NCBI RefSeq assembly: GCF_001442535.1 | Contig: NZ_CP013141.1 | Coordinates: 5,401,560 to 5,425,980 of the forward strand | Source: Lysobacter antibioticus | GTDB taxonomy: Bacteria > Pseudomonadota > Gammaproteobacteria > Xanthomonadales > Xanthomonadaceae | DNA length: 24,421 nt | Reading direction: 5' to 3' | Shown: positions 1 through 8,116 of the stretch, piece after piece | Position numbering within the stretch: the stretch's first letter is position 1 | How the letters are laid out: the number at the start of each line of letters is the position of its first letter | Notes under the pieces: generated by a model | Seen by the model: only the letters and a program-made list of their open reading frames with translations | What the model was told of the DNA's origin: nothing | Databases searched by the model: none | Made by a program: the position numbers and the translations under genes

Positions 1-26
1 TGAACCGCCGGTCCGAGCGGCCGCCC

Positions 27-48
27 GGACCGGCCGCAGGGCCGGTCC
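27..48. terminator. GC-rich hairpin at the window edge, possible terminator of an upstream gene
   Basis: A perfect 9-bp stem (GGACCGGCC, 27-35, and GGCCGGTCC, 40-48) encloses the loop GCAG. A TGA lies at 1-3 and could be the stop of a gene outside the window, but its frame cannot be checked. There is no T-tract on either side, so a role as terminator is inferred from position and stem strength only. Confidence 0.35.
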
Positions 49-132
49 AAACGCCCGTCGGCGGTCGTTCAACGCGCCAAACCACGCAACTCCCTACATG
101 ACCTTGGGCAGGGCGGCGGCCGCGCGGCCCTG

Positions 133-141
133 TGCTAGCGT
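133..141 (+). promoter_or_regulatory. Candidate extended -10 promoter element for the first S9 peptidase
   Basis: TGC followed by TAGCGT (136-141) matches an extended -10 (TGN plus TANNNT), 28 nt before the ATG at 170. No convincing -35 hexamer is present at the usual distance. The same TGCTANNNT pattern occurs before the SDR-DoxX gene and mreB in this window. Confidence 0.35.
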
Positions 142-169
142 GGCGGCCTTCCTTTGCACCGGATGAGCC

Positions 170-2290
170 ATGTCCTCGATGTCGCAGACCTGTCAATCCC
201 TGCTGTTCGCAGCAGGTATCGCCGCCGCCTCGGCCTCTGGTGCCGCAACCGCCAAGGAGGCCGCCATGAACGATTCCTACGCTTGGCTCGAAGAGGTCGA
301 GGGCAAGCGCTCGCTCGAATGGGTCCAGGCGCGCAACGCCAAGACCGAGGCCGAACTCGCCGCCACCCCGCAGTTCAAGCAGCTCGAGTCCGACATCCGC
401 GCGATCCTCGACTCCAACGCCAAGATCCCCGGGGTCGAGAAGATCGGCGCCTACTACTACAACTTCTGGAAGGACGCGCAACACCAGCGCGGCCTGTGGC
501 GCCGCACCACGCTCGAGGAATACCGCAAGGACCAGCCGAAGTGGGAGACCGTGATCGACCTCGACGCGCTCAACCGCGAAGAGAACGAGCAGTGGGTCTG
601 GCACGGCGCCGACTGCCTGCGTCCGGACTATCAGCGCTGCCTGGTCGCGCTGTCGCGCGGCGGCTCCGATGCCGACGTCACCCGCGAGTTCGACCTGACC
701 ACCAAGGCCTGGGTCAAGGACGGTTTCGTCCGTCCCGAGGCCAAGGGCAGCCTGAACTGGATCGACCGCGACCACGTCTACGTCGCCACCGATTTCGGCC
801 CCGGCTCGATGACCACCTCGGGCTATGCGCGCGTGGTCAAGCTGTGGAAGCGCGGCACGCCGATGGCCTCGGCCAGCCTGGTCTACGAGGGCAAGCCGAC
901 CGACATGATGATCGGCGCCATGCACGATCACACCCCGGGTTTCGAGCGCGATTTCGTCCAGCGCACGCTCGCCTTCTATAACGACGAGCTGTACCTGCGC
1001 GGCGCCGACGGCAAGCTGAGCAAGATCGATCTGCCGAACTCGGCCAACAAGTACGTCCACCGCGAATGGCTGATCGCCGAGCTGCGCGATCCCTATGAAG
1101 CCGGCGGCAAGAAGTACGCTTCCGGCAGCCTGATCGCGATCAAGTTCGACGACTTCCAGGCCGGCAAGCGCGACTTCACCACCTTGTTCGCGCCGACGCA
1201 GACCACCTCGCTGGCGAACGCGGTGTGGACCCGCAATCACCTGATCCTCAACGTGCTCGACGACGTCAAGTACAAGCTCAGCGTGCTGACCCCGGGCGAG
1301 GGCGAGTGGAAGCGCGAGGCCTTCGCCGGTGCGCCGACCTTCGGCACGGTCATGGTCGGCGCGGTCGATTCCGACGAAAGCGACGCGGTCTGGCTCAGTG
1401 CCAGCGACTACCTGACCCCCAGCACCCTGGCGATGGGCGAAGTCGGCAAGAGCGCCAAGGCGCCTGAAGTGCTGAAGACCATGCCGACCTTTTTCGACGC
1501 GTCGAAGAACACGATCGAGCAGCACTTCGCCAAGAGCAAGGACGGCACCCGCGTGCCGTACTTCCTGGTGCGGCCGAAGGACCTCAAGCTCGACGGCAGC
1601 GCGCCGACCCTGCTGTACGGCTACGGCGGCTTCGAGATCTCGCTGACCCCGAGCTATTCCGGCGGCATCGGCAAGGGCTGGTTGGAGAAGGGCGGCGTGT
1701 ATGCGGTCGCCAACATCCGCGGCGGCGGCGAGTACGGCCCGCGCTGGCACCAGGCCGCGCTCAAGGCCAACCGCCACAAGGCCTATGAGGACTTCGCCGC
1801 GGTCGGCCAGGACCTGATCGCGCGCAAGATCACCAGCACCCCGCACCTGGGCGTGCAGGGCGGCAGCAACGGCGGCCTGCTCACCGGCAACATGCTGACC
1901 CAATACCCGGACCTGTTCGGTGCGGTCGTGGTGCAGGTGCCGCTGCTCGACATGAAGCGCTACAGCCATCTGCTGGCCGGCGCCTCGTGGATGGCCGAAT
2001 ACGGCGATCCGGACACGGCCGACTGGTCGTTCATCCAGGGCTTCTCGCCGTACCACCTGTTCGACGCCAAGCGCGAGTACCCGCCGGTGATCTTCATGAC
2101 CTCGACCAAGGACGACCGCGTCCATCCGGGCCATGCGCGCAAGATGGCGGCGAAGATGCTCGATGCCGGCAAGAACGTGCGTTATTACGAGAACATCGAA
2201 GGCGGCCACGGCGGTGCGGCCAACAACGCCCAGCAGGCGCACATGAACGCGCTGGCCTTCACCTTCCTGTGGGAACAACTGGCCAAGTGA
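170..2290 (+). CDS. Prolyl-oligopeptidase-like S9 family serine peptidase
   Basis: This 706-residue protein should be an S9A oligopeptidase that cleaves short peptides, probably after proline. The N-terminal two-thirds fits the propeller region, and the C-terminal third is an alpha/beta-hydrolase domain. The nucleophile motif GGSNGG puts the catalytic serine at S566. The acid is D648, in DDRVHPGH, where R650 corresponds to the substrate-binding arginine of the family. The histidine is H680 in EGGHGG. The length is normal for the family. The first 28 or so residues are Ala/Ser-rich and could be a weak export signal, but the n-region has no positive charge. A second in-frame ATG at 266 has a strong Shine-Dalgarno (AAGGAGG, 254-260) and would give a 674-residue cytoplasmic form beginning MNDSYAWLEEVEG. 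The catalytic class is secure; prolyl specificity is inferred and the start is ambiguous. Confidence 0.93.
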   Translation: MSSMSQTCQSLLFAAGIAAASASGAATAKEAAMNDSYAWLEEVEGKRSLEWVQARNAKTEAELAATPQFKQLESDIRAILDSNAKIPGVEKIGAYYYNFWKDAQHQRGLWRRTTLEEYRKDQPKWETVIDLDALNREENEQWVWHGADCLRPDYQRCLVALSRGGSDADVTREFDLTTKAWVKDGFVRPEAKGSLNWIDRDHVYVATDFGPGSMTTSGYARVVKLWKRGTPMASASLVYEGKPTDMMIGAMHDHTPGFERDFVQRTLAFYNDELYLRGADGKLSKIDLPNSANKYVHREWLIAELRDPYEAGGKKYASGSLIAIKFDDFQAGKRDFTTLFAPTQTTSLANAVWTRNHLILNVLDDVKYKLSVLTPGEGEWKREAFAGAPTFGTVMVGAVDSDESDAVWLSASDYLTPSTLAMGEVGKSAKAPEVLKTMPTFFDASKNTIEQHFAKSKDGTRVPYFLVRPKDLKLDGSAPTLLYGYGGFEISLTPSYSGGIGKGWLEKGGVYAVANIRGGGEYGPRWHQAALKANRHKAYEDFAAVGQDLIARKITSTPHLGVQGGSNGGLLTGNMLTQYPDLFGAVVVQVPLLDMKRYSHLLAGASWMAEYGDPDTADWSFIQGFSPYHLFDAKREYPPVIFMTSTKDDRVHPGHARKMAAKMLDAGKNVRYYENIEGGHGGAANNAQQAHMNALAFTFLWEQLAK
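254..268 (+). promoter_or_regulatory. Strong internal ribosome-binding site and alternative ATG of the first S9 peptidase
   Basis: AAGGAGG (254-260) lies 5 nt before an in-frame ATG (266-268). It is the best Shine-Dalgarno sequence near this gene, and the 170 start has none of comparable strength. Use of 266 would remove the first 32 residues, including the putative export signal. Confidence 0.5.
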
Positions 2291-2316
2291 CGGGCCGGCC
2301 GGCCGATGCGTGACCC

Positions 2317-2350
2317 GACGGGCGCCCAGGCGCCCGTCGTCGTCTGCGCC
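2317..2350 (+). terminator. GC hairpin terminator after the first S9 peptidase
   Basis: GACGGGCGCC (2317-2326) pairs with GGCGCCCGTC (2329-2338); the innermost pairs must open to make a loop. The hairpin starts 26 nt after the stop and is followed by GTCGTCTGCG rather than a pure T-tract. The 3' tail is nearly identical to that of the hairpin at 4608-4640. Confidence 0.5.
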
Positions 2351-2421
2351 GCGGCTTTGCCCGAATGGGCTGGCTGAATCCTCGCGGCCCCGCGGTTGCG
2401 CATTCCGATATCGGACCCAAT

Positions 2422-4587
2422 ATGAAACCGACCTTTCTCACGCTTGCGGCGACGCTCCTGATGACCACGACCCTTTCCGCCACCGCAGCCGGCCTGCCCA
2501 CGCCGCCCGACGCCGCCAAGAAGCCGCACGAGGTTAAGGCCCCGCACGGCGCCCAGCGCAGCGACGAGTACTACTGGCTGCGCGACGACAAGCGCAAGAA
2601 CCCCGAGATGCTGGCCTATCTCAAAGCCGAGAACGCCTACGTCGATGCGGCCATGGCGCCGCTCAAGCCGCTCGAGGACACGCTGTACAACGAGATCGTC
2701 GGCCGCATCAAGCAGGACGACAGCTCGGTGCCGTACCGCGAGCGCGGCTACTGGTACTACACCCGCTTCGAAACCGGCCAGGACTATCCGATCCAGGCCC
2801 GCCGCAAGGGCGGCATGGACGGCGCCGAGGAGATCCTGCTCGACGTCAACGCCATGGCCAAGGACAAGCAGTACTTCAACGTCGGCGACTTCGAGGTCAG
2901 CCAGGACAACCGGATCCTGGCCTGGGCCGACGACGCGGTCGGCCGCCGTCAGTACAAGATCCGCTTCAAGAACCTGGACACCGGCGAGATCTATCCCGAC
3001 GTCATCGACGATGTCTCGCCGAACCTGGTCTGGGCCGACGACAACAAGACCCTGTTCTACGTCGAGAACGACCCCGAGACCCTGCTGACTGTGCGAGTCA
3101 AGAAGCACGTGCTCGGCACGCCGGCCTCGGCCGACGTCCTGGTCTACGAAGAGAAGGACGACAGCTTCTACATGGGCATCGGCCGCAGCCGCGACGACGC
3201 CTACATCTGCATCAGCCTGCACAGCACCGTGTCGAGCGAAGCGCGCTGCGCGCCGGCCGCCGACCCGAAGGAATTCGTGGTGCTGGCGCCGCGCGAGCGC
3301 GACGTCGAATACGATGTCGATCATCTCGACGGCCGTTGGGTGATCCGCACCAACGCGCCCGGCGCCGACGGCAAGCCGGCGCCGAACTTCCGCCTGGTGA
3401 CGGCCGCCGACGGTGCCCGTTCGCGCAAGGAGTGGAAGGACTGGGTCGCGCATCGCGACGATGTCTTCATCGAAGGCTTCGAGCTGTTCGACGGCTTCAC
3501 CGCGGTCGCCGAGCGTTCCAACGCGCTCGAACGCCTGCGCCTGATCGGCAAGGACGGCAAGGAGGAATTCGTCAAGGCCGACGAGCCCGCGTTCTCGATG
3601 GGCCTGTCGACCAACTCCGAGCACGACACGCCGTGGCTGCGCTACACCTACACCTCGATGACCACGCCGGCGACGACCTATGAGCTCAACACTCAGACCG
3701 GCGAGCGCAAACTGCTCAAGCAGCAGCCGGTGATCGGCTACGACCCCGACCAGTACGTGACCGAGCGCTTCTGGGCGACCGCGCGCGACGGCGTCAAGGT
3801 GCCGGTGTCGCTGGTCTACAAGAAGGGCTTCGAGAAAAACGGCAAGGCGGCGCTGCTGCAGTACGCCTACGGCAGCTACGGCTCCTCGACCGACCCGGGC
3901 TTCAACAGCACCGTGGTGAGCCTGCTCGACCGCGGCATGGTCTATGCGATCGCCCACATCCGCGGCGGCCAGGAACTCGGCCGCAAGTGGTACGACGACG
4001 GCAAGCTGTTCAACAAGAAGAACACCTTCACCGATTTCATCGACGTCAGTGCCGAACTGGTCAAGGCCGGTTACGCCGCGCCCGACCGCGTCGCGGCCTA
4101 CGGCGGCAGCGCCGGCGGCCTGTTGATGGGCGCGATCGCCAACATGGCGCCGCAGCAGTACCGGGTGATCCTGTCGCAGGTGCCGTTCGTCGACGTGGTC
4201 ACCACCATGCTCGATCCGAGCATCCCGCTGACCACCAACGAGTACGACGAGTGGGGTAATCCGGAGAAGAAGGATTACTACGACTACATGCTCAGCTATT
4301 CGCCCTACGACAACCTCAAGGCCCAGGCCTATCCGGCGATGTTCGTCGGCACCGGCCTGTGGGATTCGCAGGTGCAGTACTGGGAGCCGGCCAAGTACGT
4401 CGCCCGCCTGCGCGATCTCCAACTGGCCGACAAGAGCGACGGTAAGCCGCCGCTGCTGTTCCGCACCAACATGGAGGCCGGCCACGGCGGCAAGTCGGGC
4501 CGTTTCCGCCGCTTCCGCGAACAGTCGGAAATGTACGCGTTCATGCTCGACCAGCTTCAGGTCGGCAGCGGGTCTTCGCTGAAATAA
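2422..4587 (+). CDS. ptrB: Oligopeptidase B-like S9 family peptidase with signal peptide
   Basis: This 721-residue protein looks like oligopeptidase B, which cleaves peptides after Lys/Arg. The nucleophile motif GGSAGG gives S563. D648 (in LWDSQV) and H688 (in AGHGG) complete the triad. The stretches RGGQELGRKWYDDGK, NEYDEWGNP and MLSYSPYDN are characteristic of the family. I chose the ATG at 2422 because it starts a good signal peptide (MKPTFLTLAATLLMTTTLSATAAG, cleavage near A22-A23). An upstream in-frame ATG at 2365 would add 19 residues and bury it. The E. coli enzyme is cytoplasmic, so a signal peptide implies a periplasmic form here. It lies 131 nt after the other S9 gene, and together they may degrade imported or extracellularly produced peptides. 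The family is secure and the symbol likely. Confidence 0.92.
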   Translation: MKPTFLTLAATLLMTTTLSATAAGLPTPPDAAKKPHEVKAPHGAQRSDEYYWLRDDKRKNPEMLAYLKAENAYVDAAMAPLKPLEDTLYNEIVGRIKQDDSSVPYRERGYWYYTRFETGQDYPIQARRKGGMDGAEEILLDVNAMAKDKQYFNVGDFEVSQDNRILAWADDAVGRRQYKIRFKNLDTGEIYPDVIDDVSPNLVWADDNKTLFYVENDPETLLTVRVKKHVLGTPASADVLVYEEKDDSFYMGIGRSRDDAYICISLHSTVSSEARCAPAADPKEFVVLAPRERDVEYDVDHLDGRWVIRTNAPGADGKPAPNFRLVTAADGARSRKEWKDWVAHRDDVFIEGFELFDGFTAVAERSNALERLRLIGKDGKEEFVKADEPAFSMGLSTNSEHDTPWLRYTYTSMTTPATTYELNTQTGERKLLKQQPVIGYDPDQYVTERFWATARDGVKVPVSLVYKKGFEKNGKAALLQYAYGSYGSSTDPGFNSTVVSLLDRGMVYAIAHIRGGQELGRKWYDDGKLFNKKNTFTDFIDVSAELVKAGYAAPDRVAAYGGSAGGLLMGAIANMAPQQYRVILSQVPFVDVVTTMLDPSIPLTTNEYDEWGNPEKKDYYDYMLSYSPYDNLKAQAYPAMFVGTGLWDSQVQYWEPAKYVARLRDLQLADKSDGKPPLLFRTNMEAGHGGKSGRFRRFREQSEMYAFMLDQLQVGSGSSLK

Positions 4588-4607
4588 GCGCCCGCGGCTC
4601 CACCCTC

Positions 4608-4647
4608 GACGGCACCGGCGGCGCCCGCCCCGGTGCCGTCGTCGTTT
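4608..4647 (+). terminator. Hairpin terminator after the oligopeptidase B gene
   Basis: A perfect 11-bp stem (GACGGCACCGG, 4608-4618, with CCGGTGCCGTC, 4630-4640) has an 11-nt loop and is followed by GTCGTTT. It lies 20 nt after the ptrB stop and before the DUF454 gene. The T-tract is short, so termination may be weak or Rho-assisted. Confidence 0.6.
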
Positions 4648-4714
4648 GCGCCCGCGGCATGGATTGAAAGCCGGGCCCACACCCGCATTTCGATCACAGC
4701 CCCTACGACCGCCG

Positions 4715-4720
4715 CATACT
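4715..4720 (+). promoter_or_regulatory. Candidate -10 hexamer of a leaderless promoter for the DUF454 gene
   Basis: CATACT ends 6 nt before the ATG at 4727, so transcription would start at or next to the A of the start codon. There is no Shine-Dalgarno in that space. A -35 element is not obvious. Confidence 0.35.
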
Positions 4721-4726
4721 TCCGCC

Positions 4727-5191
4727 ATGCCGTTTCCGCCACCGCCTGCCGACCCCGAGCCGCCGACCGCGCCCGCCGCGGATGCGGCCGAGGGCGGGGC
4801 TCGATCGTCGAAGGCCCGCACGGTGCGGTTCCGCTGGGCCTGGAAGCTGCTCGCCTATGCCAGCCTGGCCCTAGGCGTGATCGGCATCGTCGTGCCGGGC
4901 CTGCCGACCGTGCCGTTCGTGCTGCTGTCGGCCTTCGCCGCGGGGCGGGGTTCCGAGCGCCTGCATGCCTGGTTGCTCGGTCACCGCCAGTTCGGGCCGA
5001 TCATCCGCGACTGGGAAAAGCACGGCGCGGTCAGCCGGCGCTCCAAGTGGCTGGCGGTGTCGATGATGGCGGTCTGCGCGGTCATCATGTTCCTGACCTC
5101 GCCGAAGCTGTGGATGGCGATGACCGGCACCGCAATCATGACCGCGGTCGCTATCTGGTTGTGGCGGCGGCCCGAACCGCCGCGGACCTGA
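4727..5191 (+). CDS. DUF454 (YbaN-like) inner-membrane protein
   Basis: This small membrane protein of 154 residues has a Pro/Ala-rich N-terminal segment (about residues 1-30). A hydrophobic hairpin region follows (LLAYASLALGVIGIVVPG, then a PTVPF turn and LLSAFAA), then the family-typical soluble motif FGPIIRDWEKHGAVSRRSKW. Two closing membrane segments are WLAVSMMAVCAVIMFLTS and MTGTAIMTAVAIWLW. This matches the YbaN/DUF454 family, for which I know no established biochemical function. The start at 4727 excludes a 27-residue upstream extension with no family similarity and agrees with the -10-like hexamer just upstream. The gene stands alone between two terminator-like hairpins. Confidence 0.85.
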   Translation: MPFPPPPADPEPPTAPAADAAEGGARSSKARTVRFRWAWKLLAYASLALGVIGIVVPGLPTVPFVLLSAFAAGRGSERLHAWLLGHRQFGPIIRDWEKHGAVSRRSKWLAVSMMAVCAVIMFLTSPKLWMAMTGTAIMTAVAIWLWRRPEPPRT

Positions 5192-5221
5192 GCGCCGCGG
5201 GCGCCGGCCCCCGGCCCGCCT

Positions 5222-5261
5222 GAACCCGCGCCGCGTCCTGCGGCCCCGGGCGGGTTCGTTT
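5222..5261 (+). terminator. Possible terminator hairpin between the DUF454 gene and the lptM-like gene
   Basis: GAACCCGC (5222-5229) pairs with GCGGGTTC (5250-5257), and CCGC/GCGG inside the loop can extend the structure. GTTTC follows. It lies 30 nt after the DUF454 stop. The short T-tract makes it a moderate candidate. Confidence 0.4.
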
Positions 5262-5278
5262 CGACGCCGGCTGCGGGC

Positions 5279-5284
5279 TACACT
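5279..5284 (+). promoter_or_regulatory. Candidate -10 hexamer of a leaderless promoter for the lptM-dapF operon
   Basis: TACACT, preceded by GC, ends 6 nt before the ATG at 5291. This is the same spacing as at the DUF454 and ubiE genes. There is no Shine-Dalgarno. TTCGTT (5255-5260), 18 nt upstream, is a weak -35 candidate. Confidence 0.4.
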
Positions 5285-5290
5285 TCGCCC

Positions 5291-5626
5291 ATGAATGCAC
5301 GCATCGCAACGCCTCTCGTTTTGACCGCGCTGACCCTCGCCCTGACCGCTTGCGGCAACAAGGGCCCGCTGGTCCTGCCGACCGAGCCCGCGCCGCAGGA
5401 AGCGCCCGTGGCCAAGCCGGGCGAAGTGCCGGTGACCATTTCCACCGCCAACAATCCGCCGGTCGCGACCGACCCGAACGCCAAGACCTCGCTGCCGACC
5501 CTGCCGCCGCTGGACGGCTCGCAGCCGGCCGCCGAGGGCGCGAAGGATGCGGAGACTCAAGACAAGGGCGGCGACGGCAAGGACGACGCCAAGCCCGCCG
5601 AGCCGGTGCCGCAAGGCGATGGCTGA
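5291..5626 (+). CDS. lptM: LptM/YifL-like outer-membrane lipoprotein
   Basis: This 111-residue lipoprotein has a lipobox LTAC with the acylated cysteine at C21 and glycine at +2, which favours outer-membrane sorting. The sequence right after it, [10 protein letters not shown], matches the conserved core of LptM (YifL). In E. coli that small lipoprotein aids maturation of the LptD lipopolysaccharide translocon. Gene order supports this, since E. coli also has lptM-dapF-DUF484-xerC. The remaining 80 or so residues are a low-complexity Pro/Ala/Asp/Lys tail, which makes the protein much longer than the E. coli one (under 70 residues). The tail is probably disordered. The stop overlaps the dapF start by 8 nt, implying translational coupling. 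Function is inferred from motif plus synteny. Confidence 0.82.
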   Translation: MNARIATPLVLTALTLALTACGNKGPLVLPTEPAPQEAPVAKPGEVPVTISTANNPPVATDPNAKTSLPTLPPLDGSQPAAEGAKDAETQDKGGDGKDDAKPAEPVPQGDG

Positions 5627-6497
5627 GTCCGCGACCGCCGTGGCCGGGCCGGCCGCGCCGCTGCGCTTCAGCAAGATGCACGGCGCCGGCAACGACTTCG
5701 TCGTGCTCGATCTGCGCGGCGGCGCGCCCGAACCCGACGCTGAACTGTGCCGCGCCTTGGCCGACCGCCACTTCGGCGTCGGTTGCGACCAGATCCTGAC
5801 CGTCGAAGACCCGCTCAGCGAGGGCGCGGTCGCGTCCTATCGGATCTGGAACGCCGACGGTTCGGGCTCGCAGCAATGCGGCAACGGCGCGCGCTGCATC
5901 GCCGCCTGGCTGGTCCGCGACGGCGCCGCCGCCGGCGCCGGGGACGGCAGTTTCGCCGTCGACAGCCCGGCCGGCCGCCATGCGGTGTGGGCGCTCGCCG
6001 ACGGCGGTTACCGCATCGACATGGGTCGGCCCGATTTCGAGCCCGCGCGCATCCCGATGCGCGGCTACACGGCCTACCAGGACCAGTACGTGGTCGACAT
6101 CCACGACACCGTGATCGGTTTCGGCGCGGTGTCGATGGGCAACCCGCATGCGGTGATCGAGGTCGACGACGTCGACGCCGCGCCGCTGGACAGCATCGCC
6201 CCGCTGCTGCAGTCGAGCAATGCGTTTCCGGAGTCGGCCAACGTCGGCTTCGCCCAGGTGATCGCCCGCGATCGCATCCGCCTGCGCGTGTACGAGCGCG
6301 GCGTCGGCGAGACCCTGGCCTGCGGCAGCGGCGCTTGCGCCGCGGTAGCGGTGCTGATCCGGCGCGGCCTGATCGACCGCGACGTCGCCGTGCGACTGCC
6401 CGGCGGCGAATTGCGCATCGCCTGGCCCGACGACGCGGCGACGCTGTCGATGGCGGGCCCGGCGGCTTTCGTGTTCGAAGGAGAGTGGAACCGATGA
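5619..6497 (+). CDS. dapF: Diaminopimelate epimerase
   Basis: This enzyme converts LL- to meso-diaminopimelate, the last common step towards lysine and the peptidoglycan cross-linking residue. The 292-residue protein carries both active-site cysteines: C87 in QQCGNGARC and C235 in [10 protein letters not shown]. The N-terminal family motif [11 protein letters not shown] is at 21-31. The start at 5619 overlaps the lptM-like stop (ATGGCTGA). A longer in-frame extension to 5547 would lie entirely inside lptM and is unlikely. The stop overlaps the following DUF484 start as ATGA. The protein is cytoplasmic and this is among the most certain calls in the window. Confidence 0.97.
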   Translation: MAESATAVAGPAAPLRFSKMHGAGNDFVVLDLRGGAPEPDAELCRALADRHFGVGCDQILTVEDPLSEGAVASYRIWNADGSGSQQCGNGARCIAAWLVRDGAAAGAGDGSFAVDSPAGRHAVWALADGGYRIDMGRPDFEPARIPMRGYTAYQDQYVVDIHDTVIGFGAVSMGNPHAVIEVDDVDAAPLDSIAPLLQSSNAFPESANVGFAQVIARDRIRLRVYERGVGETLACGSGACAAVAVLIRRGLIDRDVAVRLPGGELRIAWPDDAATLSMAGPAAFVFEGEWNR

Positions 6498-7180
6498 CCG
6501 ACAAGTTCAGCGAGCAAGCGAGCGACAAGTTCAGCGCCCATGAAGTCGCCAACTGGCTGCGTCGTCATCCGCGGTTCCTGCAGCAGTTTCCCGACCTGTC
6601 GATGAGCCTGGTGGTGCCGCGCGAGGAAGGCTCGGCGGCGTCGCTGGCGAGCTACCAGCTGGAAGTGCTGCGCGACAAGAACCGCGAACTGTCGCGGCGC
6701 CTGCAGGAACTGTTCGGCAACGCCCAGGAGAACGAACGCCTGGCGGTGCGCACCCATCAACTGACCCTGGCGCTGCTGCGCCAGGGCAGCGCCGCCGACA
6801 CCCTGCGCGCGATGGCGGCGAGCCTGGCCGAGGATTTCAACGGCGACCTGGTGCGTCTGGTCGTGTTCAAGCCGGTCGAAGGCCTCGGCGACAGCGACTG
6901 GCTGCAGATCGTCCCCGAAGGCGATGCGCGCTTGCAGCCGTTCCGCGACGCCTTGAGCGACGGCGAACCGCTGTGCGGCCGCCTGCAGCCGGAAAAGCAC
7001 GTGGTGCTGTACGGCGACCGCGCCGAGGAAGTGCAGTCGAGCGCTTTGCTACCGCTGCCGGGCACCGGCCTGATCGCGGTCGGCAGCCGCGACGCGAACC
7101 GCTTCTTCCCCGGCATGGGCACCTTGTTCCTGCGCATGATGGGCGAGTCGCTGGCGGTCGCGCTCAGGCGTTTCGACTGA
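6494..7180 (+). CDS. DUF484 family protein (YigA-like)
   Basis: This 228-residue protein begins [18 protein letters not shown]. It has the DUF484 N-terminal signature, a helical segment around [18 protein letters not shown], then a charged helix ([26 protein letters not shown]). A C-terminal GAF-like domain ends in [25 protein letters not shown]. The family is conserved between dapF and xerC in gammaproteobacteria, but its role is not established. The start overlaps the dapF stop (ATGA), and AAGGAG at 6478-6483 provides a good ribosome-binding site. A longer in-frame reading from 5747 is only a shadow of dapF. Confidence 0.9.
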   Translation: MTDKFSEQASDKFSAHEVANWLRRHPRFLQQFPDLSMSLVVPREEGSAASLASYQLEVLRDKNRELSRRLQELFGNAQENERLAVRTHQLTLALLRQGSAADTLRAMAASLAEDFNGDLVRLVVFKPVEGLGDSDWLQIVPEGDARLQPFRDALSDGEPLCGRLQPEKHVVLYGDRAEEVQSSALLPLPGTGLIAVGSRDANRFFPGMGTLFLRMMGESLAVALRRFD

Positions 7181-7190
7181 GGCGAGCGCG

Positions 7191-7207
7191 CGGCGCGATC
7201 CGCGCCG
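7191..7207 (+). other. Short GC hairpin between the DUF484 gene and xerC
   Basis: CGGCGCG (7191-7197) and CGCGCCG (7201-7207) form a 7-bp stem around ATC, 10 nt after the DUF484 stop and 21 nt before the xerC start. There is no T-tract. It could influence processing or translation of xerC, but nothing proves a role. Confidence 0.3.
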
Positions 7208-7228
7208 ACACGCCGCAGCGGTTTCGCC

Positions 7229-8116
7229 ATGAGCGCCACTAACGCCTTTCTCGATCATCTGCGCGTCGAGCGCCGCATGTCGGCGCACACCCTCGACGCC
7301 TATCGGCGCGATCTCGACGCCCTGGCGCAATGGTGCGAGCACCACGGCCGCGGCGATCCGCTGCGGCTGAGTGCGGAAGACCTGCGCGCGTTCATCGCCG
7401 CCGAGCACCGGCGCGGCCTGACGCCCAAAAGCCTGCAACGCCGTTTGTCGGCGTGCCGTAGTTTCTACGCTTGGCAGGTCAAGCAAGGCGTGCTCATGGC
7501 CAGTCCGGCGGCAGCGATCCGCGCGCCGAAAGCACCGCGCAAACTGCCGCAGGTGCTCGACCCGGACGAAGCCAAGGCCCTGGTCGAAGTGCCGACCGAT
7601 GTGCCGCTGGGTCTGCGCGACCGCGCCGTGCTCGAGCTGTTCTATTCCTCCGGCCTGCGCTTGAGCGAGTTATGCGCCTTGCGTTGGCGCGATCTCGATC
7701 TCGACGACGGGCTGGTCACCGTGCTCGGCAAGGGCAGCAAGCAACGCAGCGTGCCGCTGGGCTCGCACGCGCGCGCGGCCTTGCAGGAATGGCGCGCGTC
7801 GACCGGCGCGGCGAACGAGGCGCAGGTATTTCCCGGGCGCGGCGGCGGCCCGATCACGCCGCGCGCGATCCAACTGCGCATCCGCCAACTGGCGCAACGC
7901 CAGGGTTTGTTCAAGCGGGTGCATCCGCATCTGCTGCGCCACTCCTTCGCCAGCCACATCCTCGAATCCTCGGGCGACCTGCGCGGCGTGCAGGAGCTGC
8001 TCGGCCATGCCGACATCGCCACCACCCAGATCTACACCCACCTCGACTTCCAGCACCTGGCCAAGGTCTACGACGCCGCGCACCCGCGGGCCAAGCGCAA
8101 GCCTGGGAAGGAGTAG
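7229..8116 (+). CDS. xerC: Tyrosine recombinase XerC
   Basis: XerC, with XerD, resolves chromosome dimers at dif near the division septum. The 295-residue protein has the N-terminal SAM-like core-binding domain (about 1-95, with MSAHTLDAYRRDL) and the C-terminal catalytic domain. All catalytic residues are visible: R144 (SSGLRLSEL), K168 (GKGSKQR), H234 and R237 (HLLRHSFA), H260 (LGHAD) and nucleophile Y269 (QIYTHL). Length and synteny (dapF-DUF484-xerC) identify it as XerC rather than XerD or a phage integrase. The last codons (GGG AAG GAG TAG) already look like the purine-rich array that follows, so the C-terminal few residues may have been reshaped by that repeat. Confidence 0.96.
   Translation: MSATNAFLDHLRVERRMSAHTLDAYRRDLDALAQWCEHHGRGDPLRLSAEDLRAFIAAEHRRGLTPKSLQRRLSACRSFYAWQVKQGVLMASPAAAIRAPKAPRKLPQVLDPDEAKALVEVPTDVPLGLRDRAVLELFYSSGLRLSELCALRWRDLDLDDGLVTVLGKGSKQRSVPLGSHARAALQEWRASTGAANEAQVFPGRGGGPITPRAIQLRIRQLAQRQGLFKRVHPHLLRHSFASHILESSGDLRGVQELLGHADIATTQIYTHLDFQHLAKVYDAAHPRAKRKPGKE

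Noticed and set aside
104..109. TTGGGC as a -35 box for the first S9 gene
   Set aside because: It lies 26 nt from the candidate -10 at 136-141, outside the 16-18 nt range.
2185..4821. 878-codon open frame on the minus strand opposite the oligopeptidase B gene
   Set aside because: It mirrors the codon structure of a high-GC gene on the other strand. The translation is Arg/Gly/Ala/Val/Asp-rich low complexity with no domain, while the plus-strand frame has a complete catalytic triad and signal peptide.
7229..8116. Integrase of a mobile island
   Set aside because: Position after dapF-DUF484, length and the complete XerC motif set identify the housekeeping recombinase. There is no tRNA target, attachment duplication or cargo.
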